64,000 bases of DNA, taken from Mycolicibacterium hodleri (GTDB taxonomy: Bacteria > Actinomycetota > Actinomycetes > Mycobacteriales > Mycobacteriaceae). Below the pieces are notes generated by a model, which saw only the letters and a program-made list of their open reading frames with translations, was not told the DNA's origin and ran no database searches. This document shows, piece after piece, positions 1-9,157 of this stretch. The position numbers were made by a program, and so were the translations under genes. The DNA lies in NCBI RefSeq assembly GCF_025822245.1, contig NZ_JACKTL010000008.1, positions 62,001 through 126,000 of the forward strand, written 5' to 3'. Positions within the stretch are counted from its first letter, which is position 1; every line of letters starts with the position of its first letter.

Positions 1-2
1 TC

Positions 3-1262
3 GAAACCAACCGGACCTCGCAGCGCGGCGTGTACTGCGGTGCGTGGAGCGCCTACGTGGACGGCGTACCCCAGGTCTACGAGTCCTCGGTGCGCGTGAC
101 GAAGCCGTCGAAGTTCTTCGTCCTCGACGCGACCGCGTTCGGCGAGTTCGTCAAGGCCGAGCTTCCGATGGCGGTGCATCTGCTCGAGGGCCTCAAGGTC
201 GGCGGTCTGCGCCAGCGGCAGATCATCGACCAGCGCGAGAAGCTCCTGGCGCTCGGTCAGCTGTCGGCGGGGCTGACCCACCAGCTCAACAATCCGGCCG
301 CAGCCGCCGCCCGGGCGGTCTCCGATCTGCGCGAGAAGATCGCGGGCATGCGGCACAAGCTCGCAATGCTGGCCGACGGCAAGTTCAGCCCCGAGGGGTT
401 GCGCGTCCTGGTCACCATCCAGGAGGAGGTGGCCGAGCAAGTCGCCAAGTCCAAGGCCCTCGAACTCACCGCGCTGGAGGCCTCCGATCGGGAGGACGCG
501 ATCGGCGACTGGTTGGAGGACCACGGCATCGTGGGGGCCTGGGACTACGCCCCGACCTTCGTCGAGGCCGGTCTGGACATCGACTGGCTGGAGCGCATCT
601 CGGCCTCCGTCGACGCGGTCGACGCGACCGCGTCCCTGCAGGGAGCGATCGGCTGGCTGCGGTACACCATCGACACCGAGTTGATGATGAACCAGATCGC
701 CGAGGCCAGCAGCCGCATCTCGGCGCTTCTGGCCGGCGCCAAGCAGTACTCGCAGATGGACCGCGCGCCGTATCAGAGCGCCAACGTCCACGAGCTGCTG
801 CGCAGCACCATCATGATGTTCGGCGAGAAACTGGGCAAGGACAAGCCGGTGAAGCTGGTCAAGGAACTCGACCAGACGCTTCCCGAAATTCAGTGCTACC
901 CAGGCGATCTCAACCAGGTCTGGACCAACGTCATCGACAACGCGATTCAGGCGATGGGTGGGCACGGCACGCTGACCATCCGTACCTCCGCGGTCGGTGA
1001 GGACGCCATCAAGGTGGAGATCTGCGACGACGGACCCGGCATCCCGCCCGACATCGCCGACCGCATCTTCACGCCGTTCTTCACCACCAAGGCCTTCGGG
1101 GAGGGCACCGGCCTCGGGCTGGACCTGGCCTGGCGCATCGTCGCCCAGAAGCACCACGGCAACATCCGGGTGGAGTCCAAGCCCGGTGACACCCGCTTCA
1201 TCATCGTGCTCCCGCTGGTGGCTCCAAAGCCGGAGGAAGCTCCCGCCGACGCCGACGAATAG
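3..1262 (+). CDS. Sensor histidine kinase, 5'-truncated by the window edge
   Basis: The reading frame is open from the first full codon, so the true start lies upstream. What remains is about 419 residues. The visible N-terminus looks like the end of a cyclic-nucleotide-binding-type beta roll and a helix leading into a dimerisation helix with the motif LTHQLNNPAA (His codon at 279-281). A HATPase_c domain follows: an N-box (NVIDNAIQAM, around 930-960), G1 (DDGPGIP, around 1026-1046) and G2 (GTGLGLDLAW, around 1104-1133). The residue after the presumed phospho-acceptor His is Gln instead of the usual Glu or Asp. No response regulator lies downstream; the next genes are oxidoreductases. The kinase assignment is firm; the signal and partner are unknown. 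Confidence 0.85.
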   Translation, partial: ETNRTSQRGVYCGAWSAYVDGVPQVYESSVRVTKPSKFFVLDATAFGEFVKAELPMAVHLLEGLKVGGLRQRQIIDQREKLLALGQLSAGLTHQLNNPAAAAARAVSDLREKIAGMRHKLAMLADGKFSPEGLRVLVTIQEEVAEQVAKSKALELTALEASDREDAIGDWLEDHGIVGAWDYAPTFVEAGLDIDWLERISASVDAVDATASLQGAIGWLRYTIDTELMMNQIAEASSRISALLAGAKQYSQMDRAPYQSANVHELLRSTIMMFGEKLGKDKPVKLVKELDQTLPEIQCYPGDLNQVWTNVIDNAIQAMGGHGTLTIRTSAVGEDAIKVEICDDGPGIPPDIADRIFTPFFTTKAFGEGTGLGLDLAWRIVAQKHHGNIRVESKPGDTRFIIVLPLVAPKPEEAPADADE

Positions 1263-1327
1263 CCAAGCCTTCGGCTCAGGCTGATCGTGGCGGAATAGGC
1301 GCGACGACGCAACGGGTTGACCCAACC

Positions 1328-2173
1328 ATGGCGAAACCAGAACTCGGCAAATTCGGCGTCTTCGGTCACTACGCGCAGTGGCAGCAGGTGCCACCCGACC
1401 AGCTTCGCGAGATCGAAGCCCTCGGTTACGGCGCCATCTGGGCCGGTGGGTCGCCGCCCGCCGAGCTCGACTGGGTGGATCCCATCCTGGGCGAGACCGA
1501 CAAGCTGGCGTTGGCCACCGGCATCGTCAACATCTGGACCGCCGCGGCAGGCCCCGTCGCCGAGTCGTTCCACCGCATCGACGCGGCATACCCGAACCGG
1601 TTCCTGCTGGGCATCGGCGTCGGCCACCCCGAGGCCCACGCCGAGTACAAGAAGCCCTACGACGCCCTCACCGAGTACCTCGACGAGCTCGACCGGTACG
1701 GCGTCCCCAAGGATCGCCGCGTCGTCGCCGCCCTCGGACCGCAGGTGCTCAAGCTCTCGGCCCGTCGCAGCGCGGGCGCTCACCCGTACCTGACCACGCC
1801 CGAACACACAAGGCAGGCAAGGGAATTGGTGGGCCCCGACGCGTTCATCGCACCCGAGCACAAGGCCGTCCTCACCACGGACGCCGAGCAGGCCCGTGCC
1901 GTGGGACGCAAGGCACTCGAGATCTACCTCAACCTGGCCAACTACACCAACAACTGGAAGCGACTCGGCTTCACCGACGCCGACGTCGCGAAGCCGGGCA
2001 GCGACGCGCTGGTCGACGCCGTGGTGGCCCATGGCACTGTGGACGTCGTCGCCGCACGGCTCACCGAACACCTCACCGCGGGTGCCGACCATGTTCCGGT
2101 TCAGGTGCTGACGGGTACAGACAAGCTGGTGCCCGCGCTCGCCGAGTTGGCTGGACCGCTAGGGCTTCGATGA
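1328..2173 (+). CDS. LLM-class F420-dependent oxidoreductase (copy 1 of a tandem pair)
   Basis: The 281-residue protein has the luciferase-like monooxygenase TIM-barrel pattern: GYGAIWAGGSPP near the N-terminus, LATGIVNIW (second strand region), FLLGIGVGHPE, and a C-terminal AGADHVPVQVL. It resembles the short mycobacterial TIGR03620-type subfamily, which is expected to bind coenzyme F420; the substrate cannot be read from the sequence. The next gene is a clear paralogue sharing long stretches such as NNWKRLGFTDADV and KPGSD, so the two arose by duplication. ATG 1328 has no obvious Shine-Dalgarno sequence in front of it. A 30-nt gap separates it from copy 2, suggesting cotranscription. Confidence 0.87.
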   Translation: MAKPELGKFGVFGHYAQWQQVPPDQLREIEALGYGAIWAGGSPPAELDWVDPILGETDKLALATGIVNIWTAAAGPVAESFHRIDAAYPNRFLLGIGVGHPEAHAEYKKPYDALTEYLDELDRYGVPKDRRVVAALGPQVLKLSARRSAGAHPYLTTPEHTRQARELVGPDAFIAPEHKAVLTTDAEQARAVGRKALEIYLNLANYTNNWKRLGFTDADVAKPGSDALVDAVVAHGTVDVVAARLTEHLTAGADHVPVQVLTGTDKLVPALAELAGPLGLR

Positions 2174-2203
2174 CCGACCCCATCCGAAGGGACCGTTTCA
2201 CGC

Positions 2204-3061
2204 ATGACTGACGCAACCGATCTCAAGCCCAACCTCGGACGCTTCGGCGTCTGGACCGCAGGGCCCGTGACCCCCGAGCAGGCCAAGGAGATCGAAGGGT
2301 TGGGGTACGGCGCGGTGTGGGTCGGCGGCTCGCCGGCGGCCGACCTCGCCTTCGTCGAACCCCTTCTGGAGGCCACCAGCACACTGCAGGTGGCGACGGG
2401 CATCGTCAACGTCTGGTCGTCGCCGGCCGCCGAGGTCGCCGCCTCCTACCACCGCATCGAAAAGGCCTACCCCGGCCGCTTCCTGTTGGGCGTCGGCATC
2501 GGACACCCCGAGCACACCGACGACTACCGCAAGCCCTACGACGTGCTGGTCGAATACCTGGACGCCCTCGACGCCGCCAACGTCCCGACCAGCCGCCGCG
2601 TGCTGGCGGCACTGGGCCCGAAGGTGCTCAAGCTGGCCGCCGACCGCAGCGCCGGCGCCCATCCCTACCTGACCACGCCGGAGCACACCGCCCAGGCTCA
2701 CGCGCTGATCGGCAACGCGGTGTTCCTGGCACCCGAGCACAAGGTGGTCCTCGCCAGGGACGCCGCCCAGGCACGCGAGATCGGTCGGCAGACCGTCGAG
2801 TTCTACCTCGACCTCAGCAACTACGTGAACAACTGGAAGCGCTTGGGGTTCACCGACGCCGACGTGCAGAAGCCCGGCAGCGACAAGCTCGTCGACGCGG
2901 TGGTGGCTCACGGCACCCCCGACGACATCGCCAAGCGCCTGCAAGAACACCTCGACGCGGGCGCCGACCACGTCTGCATCCAGGTGCTGGGCGGCCAGGA
3001 CGCGTTGATCCCGACGTTGGCCGAACTGGCGGGACCACTGGGGCTCTCGCCCGCCGAGTAG
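2204..3061 (+). CDS. LLM-class F420-dependent oxidoreductase (copy 2 of a tandem pair)
   Basis: The 285-residue protein is a paralogue of the preceding gene over its whole length, with the same GYGAVWVGGSPA, ATGIVNVW, FLLGVGIGHPE and AGADHVCIQVL blocks. It is therefore also a predicted F420-dependent luciferase-fold oxidoreductase of unknown substrate. An AAGGGA element lies about 13 nt before the ATG. Divergence between the copies is concentrated in the N-terminal 20 residues and the loop after the DAL/DEL helix. The dTDP-rhamnose genes follow 27 nt downstream on the same strand, but a functional link is not evident. Confidence 0.87.
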   Translation: MTDATDLKPNLGRFGVWTAGPVTPEQAKEIEGLGYGAVWVGGSPAADLAFVEPLLEATSTLQVATGIVNVWSSPAAEVAASYHRIEKAYPGRFLLGVGIGHPEHTDDYRKPYDVLVEYLDALDAANVPTSRRVLAALGPKVLKLAADRSAGAHPYLTTPEHTAQAHALIGNAVFLAPEHKVVLARDAAQAREIGRQTVEFYLDLSNYVNNWKRLGFTDADVQKPGSDKLVDAVVAHGTPDDIAKRLQEHLDAGADHVCIQVLGGQDALIPTLAELAGPLGLSPAE

Positions 3062-4689
<1,628 letters not shown>

Positions 4690-4704
4690 CACCAGCAGCT
4701 GACC

Positions 4705-5634
4705 TCACGACAGCGTCCGTTCCTTCAGCGCGAGCGCCTGCTGCCCCTTGGTGTAGGACACCTCCCTGATCCCCAGCGCGTCGTGCAGTCGTCCCGGGGG
4801 CAGCGTCAGCGGCTTGGGTGCCGGCCCGTCACCGGGATGCGGCAGCGGGTACGCGGTGGTGGTGCCGCTGAAGAACGTGACATTGCCCTCGGTCTTCGAG
4901 AAGATTTGGTGCACATGACCGTTCAGGCATGTGACCGAGGCGAATCGGCGCAGGTACGACAGCGCCTCGACGGAGTCGTCGGTACCCCAACCCCAGTCTG
5001 GGTACATCGCGAACAGCGGGATGTGGCTGAACACGACGATCGGGGTGTCACTCGACAGGGGCGCCACGTCCTTCTTGACGAAGTCGAGTTGGTCCCGGCC
5101 GAGGTGCCCCAGCTTCGTCATGTTCAGCGTGTTCACCAACGCGATCACGTGCACTCCGGCGATGTCGAAGCTGTACCAGCCGTCGCCGCGGGTGCCTGCG
5201 CCGAATACGCTGCGGTATTTCTGGCCTGCGTCGTCCACCGAATCGTGCTCTCCGGGAACGGTGAACACGTGCGGCGTGCCGAGGCCGCTCATCATCTGCT
5301 TCACCTGGTCGAACTGCCCAGGTGTCGCGAGGTGGGTCAGGTCGCCCGTGTGGATGACGAAGTCCGGGGTGTAGCCGAGGCCGTTGATCTGCTCGACGGC
5401 GCGGGTGAACGAGCCGGTGACGTCGGTGTTGGCGGCGCCGGTGAAGCCGATGTGGCTGTCGCTGACCTGAGCGAACCGCAGCGTCGGCCTGTCCGGCGTG
5501 ATGTCGGCGGCGCCCGCGACGTGGGAGATCACCTCACCGCCCACGACCGCCAGGCCGACTGCGGCACCGAACCACGCGCCGTGCCTGATGAGTTGGCGCC
5601 GGGTCATGGTGGTGGGGCTACGGTCCTCGGTCAT
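4705..5634 (-). CDS. Tat-exported metallophosphoesterase
   Basis: The 309-residue protein has a twin-arginine signal (TRRQLIRHG, residues 11-19, followed by a hydrophobic stretch to about residue 35) and a calcineurin-like phosphoesterase domain: VSDSHIG (D59, H61), HTGDLTH (D98), PGEHD, SHIPLF and NGHVHQ. The GNHD metal motif reads GEHD here. I recall the same spelling in related actinobacterial proteins, so it is probably not inactivating. It would act outside the membrane on an unknown phosphoester. Its ATG overlaps the stop of the cupredoxin gene (ATGA, 5631-5634), making it the last gene of the ECF sigma-Rieske-cupredoxin cluster. Confidence 0.88.
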   Translation of the reverse strand: MTEDRSPTTMTRRQLIRHGAWFGAAVGLAVVGGEVISHVAGAADITPDRPTLRFAQVSDSHIGFTGAANTDVTGSFTRAVEQINGLGYTPDFVIHTGDLTHLATPGQFDQVKQMMSGLGTPHVFTVPGEHDSVDDAGQKYRSVFGAGTRGDGWYSFDIAGVHVIALVNTLNMTKLGHLGRDQLDFVKKDVAPLSSDTPIVVFSHIPLFAMYPDWGWGTDDSVEALSYLRRFASVTCLNGHVHQIFSKTEGNVTFFSGTTTAYPLPHPGDGPAPKPLTLPPGRLHDALGIREVSYTKGQQALALKERTLS

Positions 5635-6104
5635 GCGGTCACCACCACGGTGCCGTGCATGAACGGGTGAATCGAGCAGACGTAGTCGAACGTTCCCGGA
5701 CGGGGGAAGGTGAACGAGAAGGTGCCGCCCGAGCCGAGCACCTGCGAACGGAAGGAGCCGTCGCCTGCCACGACGGTGTGGGGATCCTCGTCTCGGTTCG
5801 TCCAGGTGACGGTGTCTCCCACTCGAACCCCGAGAGACGCAGGGAGGAAGGCGAATCCGTCGATGGCGACCGCGTCGGGTCCCGCGGGCGGTGCGGATTC
5901 GGCCACCTGGGTCTGCGACGGCGCCACGCTGATGCCAGGCATGCTGCCCGTTCCCGCCATCCCGGGCGTGATGGACACGTCGCTGCTGAATGTCGGACTT
6001 GGTTGAGCTGCAGGATGATTGGCGGCGAAGCAGGCCGCCGTGAGGAATGACCCCATGGCGGCGGTGGACAGCGCGACGACGATGCGCTGAATTCGTCGGG
6101 ACAC
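5631..6104 (-). CDS. Cupredoxin-domain (plastocyanin/amicyanin-like) exported protein
   Basis: The start chosen is the GTG at 6104, because GGAGG sits 7 nt before it; the frame is open upstream to an ATG at 6158, but that lies inside the promoter-like motif. This gives 157 residues: a signal segment ending in LTAAC (Cys25, a possible lipobox with Thr at -3), a low-complexity linker rich in Pro, Ser, Ala and Met, and one cupredoxin domain. Type 1 copper ligands are visible: His in DPHTVV near the middle, and Cys, His, Met in YVCSIHPFMHG near the C-terminus. It is likely a periplasmic or lipid-anchored copper electron carrier. It overlaps the downstream phosphoesterase by 4 nt. Confidence 0.88.
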   Translation of the reverse strand: MSRRIQRIVVALSTAAMGSFLTAACFAANHPAAQPSPTFSSDVSITPGMAGTGSMPGISVAPSQTQVAESAPPAGPDAVAIDGFAFLPASLGVRVGDTVTWTNRDEDPHTVVAGDGSFRSQVLGSGGTFSFTFPRPGTFDYVCSIHPFMHGTVVVTA

Positions 6105-6151
6105 GACGGTACCTCCGTTGTCGGTTGACGAGACCGCGGGCTGCGGATCTC

Positions 6152-6179
6152 TCGTCAACAGATAGGGAGGCGGGTTACA
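6152..6179 (-). promoter_or_regulatory. Putative ECF sigma promoter for the cupredoxin-phosphoesterase genes (motif copy B)
   Basis: Read on the minus strand the site begins TGTAACCCG, has CCCTAT 3 nt further on and TTGACGA after another 3 nt. The same three blocks with identical spacing occur upstream of the ECF sigma gene at 7446-7473. The site fills the 79-nt gap between the Rieske stop and the cupredoxin start. Reading GTAACC as -35 leaves a 16-nt spacer to the -10 position. The assignment to the neighbouring sigma factor is inference. Confidence 0.55.
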
Positions 6180-6183
6180 CGGC

Positions 6184-6879
6184 TCAGGTCTGCTGATTGC
6201 CGCTCGGCGGCGCGAACACTTCGATGTTGCCGTTCACTTCGCGAACATTCAACGCCGGCAAGGGCTTCGGCGAAATCGGCAGCTGGTGGGCGAGCACTTG
6301 GCCGTCCTTCGAGAAGGACGTCGAGTGGCACGGGCAGCGCAGCCGGTCGTCGGGTGCGTCGAACCAGAGTTTGCAGCCCTGGTGGGTGCAGATGCCCGAG
6401 ATGCCCTCCGGACGACCGTCGACCCGCCGGACGAAGCCCACGATCGAGCCGAGGTCGAATGGGCGCATCGCCCCCTCGGGCACCTCGGCGCTCGACGCGA
6501 CCCGCTGCCACGCGCCCTTCGTCGGGACCAGATCCTGCGCCACGTCGACGTCGTCACCGTCGCCCGCCCCGAGTAGTCGGTCGACCGCCACCGCCGCCGT
6601 GGCCGCCGCCGACGTGCCCACGATGACCTGACGGCGGTTGGCCGCCAACCACGTCGGCGGAGCTTGCGTGGCGGCGGGCTCGTCGTCCATCTGCTCGGCG
6701 AGCCTGGCGTGCAGATCGTCGAGGAAGCCGGGACTGGGCTCGTCGGCGTGCTCCCGGGTGGCCGTGAGCTCGATGGCAGTGCGCATCTGTGCGGCCTCGA
6801 AGTCGTCCGGGGTGAAGCCCTTGGGCCTGCGGCCGCGCAGGAGGTCGTCGACGTACCTGTTCAACCCCTTCGCGTTCAT
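6184..6879 (-). CDS. Membrane-anchored Rieske 2Fe-2S protein with anti-sigma-like N-terminal region
   Basis: The 231 residues fall into three parts. Residues 1-80 are charged and helical (DDLLRGRRPKGFTPDDF, then SPGFLDDLHARLAEQM at 49-64). Residues 81-104 contain NRRQVIVG followed by an Ala-rich hydrophobic stretch, consistent with a Tat signal-anchor. Residues 120-230 are a Rieske domain with CTH (C164, H166) and CPCH (C182, H185) ligands and the extra Cys pair C169/C184, typical of high-potential bc1-type clusters. Its ATG overlaps the stop of the ECF sigma gene. The position of an anti-sigma factor, the cytoplasmic head and the outer redox domain suggest a redox-sensing regulator of the sigma factor. 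An ordinary electron-transfer role with the cupredoxin is the alternative. Confidence 0.85.
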   Translation of the reverse strand: MNAKGLNRYVDDLLRGRRPKGFTPDDFEAAQMRTAIELTATREHADEPSPGFLDDLHARLAEQMDDEPAATQAPPTWLAANRRQVIVGTSAAATAAVAVDRLLGAGDGDDVDVAQDLVPTKGAWQRVASSAEVPEGAMRPFDLGSIVGFVRRVDGRPEGISGICTHQGCKLWFDAPDDRLRCPCHSTSFSKDGQVLAHQLPISPKPLPALNVREVNGNIEVFAPPSGNQQT

Positions 6880-7415
6880 GAGCCGCCCTTCTCGTTGACC
6901 TGTCCGGCGAGCCGAAGCGCCCGGTGTTGCAACACCTTGGCGTTTGCGACGCTGACGCCCATCTCCGTGGCCGACTCCTTGATCGTCCGGTTCTGCAGGA
7001 AGCGCAATTCCAGTATGCGGCGGTAGTTGTCGGGCAGGCAGCCCAGCACGGCCGCGACACGGCCGGGCGCGGTGCTGATCGCCTCCTCACTCTCGGGTGG
7101 CGCGGCGACGTCCTCGATCTCGGTGATCTCGCGACCCATGGTCTGCCGCCAGTGCGCCGCCAGCACCGTGCGCGCGGTGGCGCGCAGATACGCCCGCACC
7201 TCGGCGACACTCGCCGTCAGCCGCAACGGCCTCAGCGCCGCGAGGAACACCTCGGCGGTCAGGTCCTCGGCGTCGGCCCGGTTGCCGACCCTGGCGTAGA
7301 TGGTGCGGTAGACCCACGTCGCGTTGTCCTGATAGACCGCCTCCCAGTCCGGGTAGCGACCGCCCGACACCACCAGGAGGGGGCGTGGGTGCGCGGGATC
7401 GCGTCGTGCCGTCAC
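6876..7415 (-). CDS. ECF-type RNA polymerase sigma factor
   Basis: The 179-residue protein has a sigma-70 region 2 (YRTIYARVGNRADAEDLTAE, about residues 36-55, then VFLAAL) and a region 4 helix-turn-helix (LPDNYRRILELRFLQNRTI, then ATEMGVSVANAKVLQHRALRL, about 128-170). There is no SnoaL or other C-terminal extension. The start is GTG 7415; no strong Shine-Dalgarno is visible. It is first in a minus-strand cluster with a Rieske protein (ATGA overlap), a cupredoxin and a phosphoesterase. A promoter-like motif precedes it and recurs before the cupredoxin gene, so autoregulation is likely. Which numbered mycobacterial sigma factor it matches I cannot say. Confidence 0.9.
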   Translation of the reverse strand: MTARRDPAHPRPLLVVSGGRYPDWEAVYQDNATWVYRTIYARVGNRADAEDLTAEVFLAALRPLRLTASVAEVRAYLRATARTVLAAHWRQTMGREITEIEDVAAPPESEEAISTAPGRVAAVLGCLPDNYRRILELRFLQNRTIKESATEMGVSVANAKVLQHRALRLAGQVNEKGGS

Positions 7416-7445
7416 GTGTCGCCTGTCTTCGTCCGAGTTGGCCGT

Positions 7446-7473
7446 CCGACAAGGAATAGGGGCACGGGTTACA
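7446..7473 (-). promoter_or_regulatory. Putative autoregulated ECF promoter (motif copy A)
   Basis: On the minus strand it reads TGTAACCCG, 3 nt, CCCTAT, 3 nt, TTGTCGG, and ends 30 nt before the GTG of the sigma gene. It matches the site at 6152-6179 block by block. The first block here is also part of a small inverted repeat, GGGTTGTAACCC. A leader of about 24 nt would result. Confidence 0.55.
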
Positions 7474-7561
7474 ACCCGACTCGTCTCAGCGAAGCAGAGG
7501 TCGTGGTGGTGGGGGCCGGCGTGGTTCGGACTCCCAGCACCTTCACAGCGGGTCGAACCCC

Positions 7562-7600
7562 TTGCACGGTGCGCTGAATTTTTACTAGGATGTCCTAGTA
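7562..7600 (+). promoter_or_regulatory. Promoter with overlapping palindromic operator for the mmsA operon
   Basis: A -35-like TTGCAC (7562-7567) and a -10-like TAGGAT (7586-7591) are separated by 18 nt. The perfect palindrome TACTAGGA-TG-TCCTAGTA (7583-7600) covers the -10 element and ends 27 nt before the mmsA ATG. A repressor dimer bound here would block initiation. No regulator gene adjoins the site; the divergent gene is the ECF sigma factor. Confidence 0.65.
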
Positions 7601-7627
7601 ATCGAATACCGTCGAAGGGCAGTCGTC

Positions 7628-9148
7628 ATGACCACACAGATTCCGCACTTCATCGACGGCCGCCGGGTCGAGGGCCAGTCCGGCCGTACCGCCGACGTCC
7701 TCAACCCCAGCACCGGCGAGGTCCAGGCCCAGGTGCCGATGGCGTCCACCGCCGAGGTCGACTCCGCCGTCGAGATCGCCGTGGCGGCCCAGCGGGAGTG
7801 GGCGGCGTGGAACCCGCAGCGCCGCGCCCGCGTCATGATGAAGTTCGTCGAGCTGGTGAACGCCAACGCCAACGAGCTCGCCGAACTGCTCTCCTCCGAA
7901 CACGGCAAGACCGTCGCCGACTCCCTCGGCGACATCCAGCGCGGCGTCGAGGTCATTGAGTTCGCGATCGGGATTCCGCACCTGCTGAAGGGCGAGTACA
8001 CCGAGGGCGCCGGCGGCGGCATCGACGTCTACTCGCTGCGCCAACCGCTCGGCGTCGTCGCCGGCATCACCCCGTTCAACTTCCCCGCGATGATCCCGCT
8101 GTGGAAGGCGGGCCCGGCGCTCGCGTGCGGCAACGCCTTCATCCTCAAGCCCAGCGAGCGCGACCCCTCGGTGCCCGTCCGGCTGGCCGAGCTGTTCCTC
8201 GAGGCCGGGCTGCCCAAGGGCGTCTTCCAGGTGGTGCACGGCGACAAGGAGGCCGTCGACGCCATCCTCAACCACCCCGACATCCACGCCGTCGGCTTCG
8301 TCGGCAGCTCCGACATCGCGCAGTACATCTACTCGACGGCCGCGGCCAACGGCAAGCGCGCGCAGTGCTTCGGCGGCGCCAAGAACCACATGATCGTGAT
8401 GCCCGACGCCGACCTCGACCAGGCCGTCGACGCCCTGATCGGGGCGGGTTACGGAAGCGCCGGCGAGCGATGCATGGCGATCAGCGTCGCGGTGCCGGTG
8501 GGCGAAGACACCGCAAATCGCCTGCGCGCCAGGCTCGTCGAGCGCGTCAACCAGCTGCGCGTCGGCCACAGCCTGGACCCCAAGGCCGACTACGGCCCGC
8601 TGGTCACCTCCGCGGCGCTGGCCCGGGTGAAGGACTACATCGGCCAGGGCGTCGAGGCCGGCGCCGAGATCGTCGTCGACGGTCGTGAGCGCGCCAGCGA
8701 CGACCTCACCTTCGGTGACGCCAGCCTGGAGGGCGGCTACTTCATCGGGCCGACGCTGTTCGACCACGTCACGCCCGACATGTCGATCTACACCGACGAG
8801 ATCTTCGGGCCGGTGCTCTGCATCGTGCGCGCCGACACCTACGAGGAGGCGCTGGCCCTGCCGTCGGAGCACGAGTACGGCAACGGGGTGGCGATCTTCA
8901 CGCGCGACGGGGACACCGCCCGCGACTTCGTCTCGCGCGTGCAGGTCGGCATGGTCGGGGTCAACGTCCCGATCCCAGTTCCAGTGGCCTACCACACCTT
9001 TGGCGGGTGGAAGCGGTCCGGTTTCGGTGACCTCAACCAGCACGGCCCGGCGTCGATCATCTTCTACACCAAGGTCAAGACGGTCACCCAGCGTTGGCCC
9101 TCCGGCATCAAGGATGGCGCCGAATTCTCCATCCCCACCATGAAGTAG
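7628..9148 (+). CDS. mmsA: CoA-acylating methylmalonate-semialdehyde dehydrogenase
   Basis: MmsA oxidises methylmalonate semialdehyde to propionyl-CoA with NAD and CoA, the last specific step of valine breakdown. The 506-residue aldehyde dehydrogenase shows TPFNFP (N151), the glycine-rich VGFVGSSDIA (about 222-231), FGGAKNH in place of the usual Glu segment, as expected for the CoA-dependent branch, and the nucleophile in GERCMAIS (C282). It is followed after 9 nt by an acyl-CoA dehydrogenase and then mmsB, the classical valine-catabolic order, which in M. tuberculosis corresponds to Rv0753c-Rv0751c as I recall. A palindromic operator overlaps its promoter. Confidence 0.95.
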   Translation: MTTQIPHFIDGRRVEGQSGRTADVLNPSTGEVQAQVPMASTAEVDSAVEIAVAAQREWAAWNPQRRARVMMKFVELVNANANELAELLSSEHGKTVADSLGDIQRGVEVIEFAIGIPHLLKGEYTEGAGGGIDVYSLRQPLGVVAGITPFNFPAMIPLWKAGPALACGNAFILKPSERDPSVPVRLAELFLEAGLPKGVFQVVHGDKEAVDAILNHPDIHAVGFVGSSDIAQYIYSTAAANGKRAQCFGGAKNHMIVMPDADLDQAVDALIGAGYGSAGERCMAISVAVPVGEDTANRLRARLVERVNQLRVGHSLDPKADYGPLVTSAALARVKDYIGQGVEAGAEIVVDGRERASDDLTFGDASLEGGYFIGPTLFDHVTPDMSIYTDEIFGPVLCIVRADTYEEALALPSEHEYGNGVAIFTRDGDTARDFVSRVQVGMVGVNVPIPVPVAYHTFGGWKRSGFGDLNQHGPASIIFYTKVKTVTQRWPSGIKDGAEFSIPTMK

Positions 9149-9157
9149 CGCCGGTTC

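Noticed and set aside
2170..2211. Thirteen-codon ORF overlapping the end of the first LLM gene and the start of the second
   Set aside because: It has no ribosome-binding site and does not chain stop and start codons as the mftB-mftC micro-ORF does; probably chance.
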